DNA from: an uncultured Lachnospiraceae bacterium
Lineage (GTDB): Bacteria; Bacillota; Clostridia; Lachnospirales; Lachnospiraceae
DNA: 17,076 bases
Assembly: GCA_910579325.1 (NCBI GenBank)
Contig: CAJTTU010000077.1
Coordinates: forward strand, 1-17,076
Direction: 5' to 3'
Notes under the pieces: generated by a model
Database searches by the model: none
What the model was told of the DNA's origin: nothing
The model's input: only the letters and a program-made list of their open reading frames with translations
Position numbers and translations under genes: made by a program
Part shown: positions 13,070 through 17,076 of the stretch, piece by piece
Numbering within the stretch: position 1 is the first letter of the stretch
Layout: each line of letters starts with the position of its first letter

Positions 13070-14992
13070 TCAGCTTTTTTTCTTATGTACATTCCGGATC
13101 GTCTTTTTCTTCTGCCGCCTTTCCGGCTTTCCGGCCGCGTTCCGGCCCGAACCGTTTCCTTTCCGGCTCCGCTCCGCCTTCCGATCCCCCAAAGGCCTTA
13201 CCAGACAGTCCGGTCCATATCCGATCAGTTCCCCCCGTCCTGCCCTGATCAGCGCTTCCCGCGCCAATGCCTGCTTTTCCGGAATCTTATACTGGAGCAG
13301 CGCCCGCTGCATAGCTTTCTCATGAGGACTGACCGGCACATAAACCGGCTCCATATTCCTGGGATCCAATCCGGTATAATACATACAGGTCGACAGTGTA
13401 GAAGGCGTGGGATAAAAATCCTGAACCTGCTGTGGCATAAAATGAATATCCCGCAGATATTCCGCCAGCTCCACCGCTTCTTTCAGAGAACTTCCCGGAT
13501 GGGAGGACATCAGATAAGGAATCAGATACTGCCGCTTCCCCAGCCGTTCATTCATCTTCCCGTATGCTTTCACAAACCGTTCATATACCTGATGAGAGGG
13601 TTTACCCATTCTGCGCAGAACCGGCTCCGCCACATGCTCCGGCGCCACTTTCAGCTGACCGCTGACATGATACTTACACAGTTCTTCCAGAAAGGCTCTG
13701 TCCGGATCCGCCATCACATAATCAAACCGGATCCCGGAGCGGATAAATACTTTTTTCACGCCGGGCACCTGGCGCAGTTTCCGCAGCAAACTGATGTAAT
13801 CGCTGTGGTCCGCCCGCAGATTTTTACAGGGTTCCGGAAACAGACACTGTTTATTGCCGCACACGCCCCGCTGTTCCTGCAGCTTACAGGACGGAATCCG
13901 AAAGTCTGCCGTCGGCCCTCCCACATCATGGATATAGCCTTTGAAATCCGGTTCTCTCGTCAGCCGCTCTGCCTCACGGACCAGAGATTCATGACTTCTG
14001 GCCTGAATCACCCTGCCCTGATGAAAAGTGAGGGCGCAGAAGCTGCAGCCGCCGAAACAGCCCCGGCTGCTGACCAGACTGAATTTCACTTCCCCGAACG
14101 CCGGAATTCCTCCCGCCTGATCATAAGACGGATGCCATGTTCTCTCATAGGGCAGCCCATAGATCTCATCCATCTCCTCCGTGGACAACGGCAGCGCCGG
14201 CGGATTCTGCGCCACATACTGCCCCTGCCCGTAAGGCTCGATCAGTGGATGACCGGAAATAGCGTCCGTATTCTGATATTGGGTATAAAAGCTTCTGGCA
14301 TAAACCTTCCGGTCTGTTTTTGCTTCCTCATAAGAAGGAAGCCACAGCGGCTCCCGGGAAAAAGTCAGCGCTCCGGGATCCCTGCTTACAAAAGCCGTTC
14401 CCCGGACAAAGGTGATATCCCTGACCTGGATGCCGCTGTTTAAGGCATCGGCCACCTCGACGGTAGCCCGCTCCCCCATCCCGTAGCAGAGAATATCCGC
14501 CTGAGAATCTAAAAGCACCGAACGTTTCAGCCGGTCAGACCAGTAATCATAGTGAGCCATGCGCCGCAGACTGGCCTCGATGCCCCCGATCACCACCGGA
14601 ATATCCTTATAAGCGCCGCGAATCAGATTACCATACACGACGCAGGCATAATCCGGCCGCTTACCCATCACACCTCCCGGCGTATAGGCGTCGCTGTTTC
14701 GCCGCTTTCCTGACACCGCGTAATGATTCACCATGGAATCCATATTTCCCGCCGATACCAGAAATCCAAGCCTGGGGCGGCCAAATTCTTTTACGGAATC
14801 CCTGTCTTTCCAGTCCGGCTGGGAAAGCATGGCCACCCGATAGCCCCGGGATTCCAGAAGCCTGCTGATAATCGCCGGTCCAAAAGAGGGATGATCCACA
14901 TAGGCATCCCCGATTATATACACAAAATCCGGCCTGTCCCAGCCTCTTTGCTCCATCTCTCCGCGGTTAACCGGCAAAAAATCTGTTCCCAT
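13070..14992 (-). CDS. YgiQ-family radical SAM protein
   Basis: This is a member of the UPF0313/YgiQ family, whose substrate is unknown. The 640 residues include the N-terminal IIGDAYVDHPSFGPAIISRLLE, the radical SAM cluster motif C312-x3-C316-x2-C319 in RGCFGGCSFCALTFHQGR, and a second cysteine-rich stretch (CGNKQCLFPEPCKNL, about 385-400) typical of the family. SGQLKVAPEHVAEPVLRRMGKP and QDFYPTPSTLSTCMYYT follow. The last 35 residues are a low-complexity Arg/Lys tail. ATG 14992 has GGAGGA 3 bases upstream. The gene follows the HAD gene by 26 bp and precedes the pseudouridine synthase gene by 17 bp, so the three are probably one operon. Confidence 0.93.
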   Translation of the reverse strand: MGTDFLPVNRGEMEQRGWDRPDFVYIIGDAYVDHPSFGPAIISRLLESRGYRVAMLSQPDWKDRDSVKEFGRPRLGFLVSAGNMDSMVNHYAVSGKRRNSDAYTPGGVMGKRPDYACVVYGNLIRGAYKDIPVVIGGIEASLRRMAHYDYWSDRLKRSVLLDSQADILCYGMGERATVEVADALNSGIQVRDITFVRGTAFVSRDPGALTFSREPLWLPSYEEAKTDRKVYARSFYTQYQNTDAISGHPLIEPYGQGQYVAQNPPALPLSTEEMDEIYGLPYERTWHPSYDQAGGIPAFGEVKFSLVSSRGCFGGCSFCALTFHQGRVIQARSHESLVREAERLTREPDFKGYIHDVGGPTADFRIPSCKLQEQRGVCGNKQCLFPEPCKNLRADHSDYISLLRKLRQVPGVKKVFIRSGIRFDYVMADPDRAFLEELCKYHVSGQLKVAPEHVAEPVLRRMGKPSHQVYERFVKAYGKMNERLGKRQYLIPYLMSSHPGSSLKEAVELAEYLRDIHFMPQQVQDFYPTPSTLSTCMYYTGLDPRNMEPVYVPVSPHEKAMQRALLQYKIPEKQALAREALIRAGRGELIGYGPDCLVRPLGDRKAERSRKGNGSGRNAAGKPERRQKKKTIRNVHKKKS

Positions 14993-15018
14993 AGTTCCTC
15001 CGCCATGTTGTCATTTTC

Positions 15019-15693
15019 TTATAACAGTTCCCTGTAATCCGTAATATAATAATCCGCCAGCCGCTTTTTTTCTTCCCGAAGGGCCGCCGAAAAATCATCC
15101 TCAACCGCCGTCACCGTCATCCCCGCGCTCTTTCCGGCACGGATGCCGGCGGGAATATCCTCAAACACTATACAGGCGGAGGGCGGCACGCCAAGCGCCC
15201 CTGCCACATGCAGATAAATATCCGGCGCGGGCTTTCCCGCGTTCACCTCACAGCCGGTGGCCACGCTGGTAAAATACCCTTCAAGCCCTCTGGCCCTTAA
15301 CACGCCGTCCACCAGCTCTCTGGAATTGCTGGTGGCGATTCCGGCGGAAATTTCCCTCGCTTTCAGCCACTCCAGAAATTCCGGAACACCCGGCTTTAAC
15401 GGAACCACGTTCAGATATTTATCCATAGCCATCTCATTCCATATATGTTTAATTTCTTCCAAAGACAACGGCAGATGAAAACGTTTCTTAAAATAAACCG
15501 CCGTCTCCGAAAAACTCATTCCCTCAATCTCATCATGAAGATCCTTCGGAACCGGAAGCCCGTATTCCCCCAGAAATTCATTGTCGATCCGCTCCCATAT
15601 CCACATGGAATCGATCAGCGTTCCGTCCAGGTCAAACAAAACCGCCCGGACCTCCCCCATTCTTTCCTTTAATGTCTTCTGCCGTACACTCAT
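15019..15693 (-). CDS. HAD-superfamily phosphatase, beta-phosphoglucomutase-like subfamily
   Basis: The protein should be a magnesium-dependent phosphatase or phosphomutase acting on a small phosphorylated compound. All four HAD motifs are present: FDLDGTLIDS (nucleophile D21, acid D23), TSNS, the lysine in NAGKPAPDIY, and FEDIPAGIRAGKSAGM. A helical cap lies between motifs I and II, as in the PGMB/GPH subfamily. At 224 residues it is of normal length. ATG 15693 lies 7 bases after GAGGGA; the GTG at 15708 overlaps that site. It is the first gene of the run leading into ygiQ and is divergent from fdhD. The substrate cannot be predicted. Confidence 0.9.
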   Translation of the reverse strand: MSVRQKTLKERMGEVRAVLFDLDGTLIDSMWIWERIDNEFLGEYGLPVPKDLHDEIEGMSFSETAVYFKKRFHLPLSLEEIKHIWNEMAMDKYLNVVPLKPGVPEFLEWLKAREISAGIATSNSRELVDGVLRARGLEGYFTSVATGCEVNAGKPAPDIYLHVAGALGVPPSACIVFEDIPAGIRAGKSAGMTVTAVEDDFSAALREEKKRLADYYITDYRELL

Positions 15694-15735
15694 ATACAAA
15701 TCCCTCACACTGTCCTGTCCCCTGATTTCTTTCCT

Positions 15736-15764
15736 ATGTTATCACTGTTTCGCGACAGAAGCAA
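15736..15764 (-). promoter_or_regulatory. Weak candidate promoter for the HAD-ygiQ-rluA-recU run
   Basis: On the minus strand TTGCTT (15759-15764) and TAACAT (15736-15741) are 17 bases apart, about 40 bases upstream of the HAD gene. Both boxes depart from consensus. The position, and the overlap with one arm of the 14-bp inverted repeat, are the main support. Confidence 0.3.
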
Positions 15765-15858
15765 GTCTTATATTTTTACCTGATCTGTCTTGCGGAGCTA
15801 AACATGGAACTTCCGGCGTATTGTTATGTACGGAATTTTCGCGTTATAAAACTTGCTT
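15759..15858. repeat. 14-bp inverted repeat with 72-bp spacer in the HAD/fdhD divergent region
   Basis: AAGCAAGTCTTATA (15759-15772) and TATAAAACTTGCTT (15845-15858) are inverted copies with one mismatch. They lie symmetrically between divergent genes, each facing outward. This fits a pair of binding sites for one regulator or a DNA-looping operator; the function is inferred. Confidence 0.5.
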
Positions 15859-15868
15859 TCGCTAATCA

Positions 15869-15897
15869 TTGATTTTATCCTTCCGATCACATATAAT
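15869..15897 (+). promoter_or_regulatory. Predicted sigma-A promoter of fdhD
   Basis: TTGATT (15869-15874) is followed after exactly 17 bases by a consensus TATAAT (15892-15897). The start would be near 15904, leaving a leader of about 70 bases before the fdhD ATG. Confidence 0.7.
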
Positions 15898-15976
15898 AGA
15901 AAGAAAAATCTCACAACGTATTAAATGCATATGAAACCGTGGTCATATTTTTACAAAACCAAAAAAGGAAAATCCT

Positions 15977-16825
15977 ATGAATTCACAAGCAAACACCCTC
16001 TCCGCTCACAGCCAGATCTTCATCAACGACCAGTCCACCGGACAGGAATTACTGCGCGAGGCGGACTGTCTCCAACTGAACCGCAGCGGAGAAAACGAAA
16101 AAAGAGCCGGCATCCTGCTGCACGAACACCTGACCGACATCTATATCAACGAGCGCCTTACCATGAAGCTGGTCTGTATCCCGGAGCATCTTCCGGAGCT
16201 TGTGACGGGCCGCCTGCTGACAGAAGGCATAATCCGGACTGCCGGCGATATAAAAGCCATCTACATCTGTGAATACGGAACCCACGCCAGAGTATATTTA
16301 AAGGATACGGTTTCAAAAGCCGGCGCCTCCGGTGATTTCGTGGAACTGACCCCCACCTGCTGTACCGGAAACCATATATTGAACGACGATTTCCGGACAG
16401 GACAAACCCTTGAGCCGGTCGCTCCCATTCCCTGGAAAGCTTCCTGGATCTATTCCCTGGCCGACTGGTTCGCGGAAGGAATGCCTCTGCACCGAGAAAC
16501 CTGGTGCACCCACAGCTGCTTTCTGGCCATGGAAGACCGGTTTCTGTTCCAGTGCGAAGATATCGGCCGTCACAACGCGCTTGACAAAGCCATCGGCTAC
16601 GCTCTTCTCCATGAGATCGACCTGACCCGGTGCGTCATCTATTCCAGCGGACGGATTCCCACGGATATGGCTGAAAAAGCGATCCGGGCCGGTATTCCGG
16701 TCCTGTCAAGCAAAGCGTCTCCCACACGGGAGGCCGTGGAGCTGGCAAAACAATATGGTCTGACCCTGGTCTGCAACGCCAGACGGGACAGCATGAAAAT
16801 ATATGCCGGGGAACCGCCGGTTTGA
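15977..16825 (+). CDS. fdhD: Formate dehydrogenase accessory protein FdhD (sulfurtransferase), divergent
   Basis: FdhD passes sulfur from a cysteine desulfurase to the molybdenum/tungsten cofactor of formate dehydrogenase. The 282 residues show the family pattern: ERLTMKLVCIPEHLPELVTGRLLTEGII, a cysteine site TPTCCTG, HRETWCTHSCFLAMEDRFLFQCEDIGRHNALDKAIG, and GRIPTDMAEKAIRAGIPVLSSKASPT. E. coli FdhD has a CxxC pair at the active-site loop; here two adjacent cysteines (C128, C129) occupy that place. The N-terminal 25 residues are not conserved. ATG 15977 follows AAAGGA with 7-8 base spacing. It has its own promoter and terminator, so it is monocistronic. No formate dehydrogenase gene is in the window. 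The family assignment is firm; activity depends on whether the changed cysteine loop works. Confidence 0.92.
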   Translation: MNSQANTLSAHSQIFINDQSTGQELLREADCLQLNRSGENEKRAGILLHEHLTDIYINERLTMKLVCIPEHLPELVTGRLLTEGIIRTAGDIKAIYICEYGTHARVYLKDTVSKAGASGDFVELTPTCCTGNHILNDDFRTGQTLEPVAPIPWKASWIYSLADWFAEGMPLHRETWCTHSCFLAMEDRFLFQCEDIGRHNALDKAIGYALLHEIDLTRCVIYSSGRIPTDMAEKAIRAGIPVLSSKASPTREAVELAKQYGLTLVCNARRDSMKIYAGEPPV

Positions 16826-16846
16826 GGTTCCCTCTTTTCATTTTTT
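16809..16846 (+). terminator. Intrinsic terminator overlapping the fdhD stop codon
   Basis: GGGAACC (16809-16815) pairs perfectly with GGTTCCC (16826-16832), followed by the T-rich TCTTTTCATTTTTT. The left arm lies within the last codons of fdhD and the TGA stop is in the 10-nt loop. Confidence 0.8.
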
Positions 16847-16913
16847 CGCGCGTCTCCCCTGCTTTACTTTTGCATTTTAAGCGGCCATGAAAATTTTTAA
16901 TGGTTTCTGATGT

Positions 16914-16962
16914 CTTTTGAGAAATCTTTTGAAAATTTTTTGAAATCTTTTTGAAAAGATTT
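16914..16962 (+). promoter_or_regulatory. Helically phased T-tracts upstream of the aldo/keto reductase gene
   Basis: TTTTGA or TTTTTGA occurs four times, with the G at 16919, 16931, 16942 and 16953, a spacing of 12, 11 and 11 bases, separated by A-runs. Phased A/T tracts bend DNA and often act as UP-like activating elements. The block ends about 20 bases before the putative promoter core. Confidence 0.45.
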
Positions 16963-16978
16963 CCCATCGGTTTCATTT

Positions 16979-16999
16979 GTGATATGCTATACCTATCAC
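16979..16999. promoter_or_regulatory. Operator-like palindrome upstream of the aldo/keto reductase gene
   Basis: GTGATA and TATCAC are perfect inverted 6-bp half-sites, 9 bases apart. The centre contains TATGCT and TATACC, either of which could be the -10 box, so a bound protein would block or remodel the promoter. No good -35 is visible, which fits an activator-dependent promoter. Confidence 0.4.
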
Positions 17000-17017
17000 A
17001 TCGCGAGGAGGATCATC

Positions 17018-17076
17018 ATGAAAAATATAACTTTAGGCAAAACCGGCATCACCGTGCCCCAGAACGCCTTCGGCGC
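17018..17076 (+). CDS. Aldo/keto reductase, N-terminal fragment (runs off the window)
   Basis: Only 19 complete codons are present, reading MKNITLGKTGITVPQNAFG. This matches the first beta strand of aldo/keto reductases (typically M-Y-R-x-LGKTGL-x-V-S-x-x-GFG). These enzymes are NAD(P)H-dependent oxidoreductases on a TIM barrel; the substrate cannot be guessed. ATG 17018 follows GAGGAGG with 6-base spacing. The gene has its own control region (phased T-tracts, palindrome) and is separated from fdhD by a terminator. Confidence 0.75.
   Translation, partial: MKNITLGKTGITVPQNAFG

Noticed and set aside
12450..13325. 291-codon plus-strand open frame across the rluA/ygiQ junction
   Set aside because: It spans the boundary of two solid minus-strand genes, has no start signals and a Phe/Pro/Arg-rich shadow composition.
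13085..14443. 452-codon plus-strand open frame opposite the YgiQ gene
   Set aside because: It is antisense to a well-supported radical SAM gene, has a low-complexity composition rich in R, P, H, I and L, and has no recognisable domain or ribosome binding site.
4827..15858. The two long inverted repeats (4827-4924 and 15759-15858) as copies of one mobile element, since both have 72-bp spacers
   Set aside because: The arms and spacers do not align with each other and no target-site duplication is visible; the equal spacing is probably coincidence.
1..17076. CRISPR array, tRNA genes, insertion sequences or a defence system
   Set aside because: I saw no regularly spaced repeats, cloverleaf-like sequence, transposase motifs or nuclease genes other than the RecU resolvase.

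Overview
The window looks like a chromosomal segment of an anaerobic Clostridia species, most likely Lachnospiraceae (inference). The signs are strong AGGAGG-type ribosome binding sites, a RecU resolvase, a short HisG with a HisZ partner, and a galactose ABC transporter with a Firmicutes-style lipoprotein binding protein. GC content is intermediate, intergenic DNA is AT-rich, and nearly all genes lie on the minus strand. I see no tRNA, rRNA, CRISPR array, transposase or phage gene. No gene-free stretch exceeds about 300 bases; the longest is 15694-15976, between the HAD hydrolase and fdhD.

Region 1 (1-4840, minus) is an mglBAC operon. A good promoter at 4809-4837 is followed by a palindrome and a leader hairpin, then the sugar-binding lipoprotein MglB, a terminator-like hairpin, the double ATPase MglA and the permease MglC. 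A small membrane protein with an InlB-type B-repeat follows. Its 5' end is confused by low-complexity A-rich DNA, in-frame stops and a 15-bp tandem duplication. A small two-helix membrane protein of unknown role (4935-5228) lies upstream of the mgl promoter.

Region 2 (5318-11176, minus) is a histidine cluster in the order hisZ, TPR/YD-repeat lipoprotein, hisG, hisB, HisA-like barrel, HisF-like::HisI-HisE fusion. It encodes the first step (HisZ/HisG), steps 2 and 3 (HisIE) and the dehydratase step (HisB). Both TIM-barrel units, the HisA-like protein and the HisF-like part of the fusion, have lost the catalytic residues of their families. No intact hisA, hisF, hisH, hisC or hisD is in the window. 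A lipoprotein gene sits inside the cluster, and its stop codon is two bases from the hisG start. The 134-bp gap in front of hisZ contains a symmetric element able to form either two short hairpins or one long one.

Region 3 (11310-15693, minus) holds housekeeping genes read in the same direction: a HAD phosphatase, a YgiQ-type radical SAM protein, an RluA-type pseudouridine synthase and RecU. They are tightly spaced and may be transcribed on into the his genes.

Region 4 (15759-17076) starts with a divergent intergenic region carrying a 14-bp inverted repeat. fdhD follows on the plus strand with a consensus-like promoter and a terminator that overlaps its stop codon. Next come helically phased T-tracts, a palindrome and the first 19 codons of an aldo/keto reductase.

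I did not find a clearly new multi-gene system. The best candidates for something undescribed are the pair of catalytically dead HisA/HisF-like barrels, the embedded lipoprotein and the structured hisZ leader. Start codons were chosen by ribosome-binding-site spacing, and several open reading frames extend further upstream than the start given.
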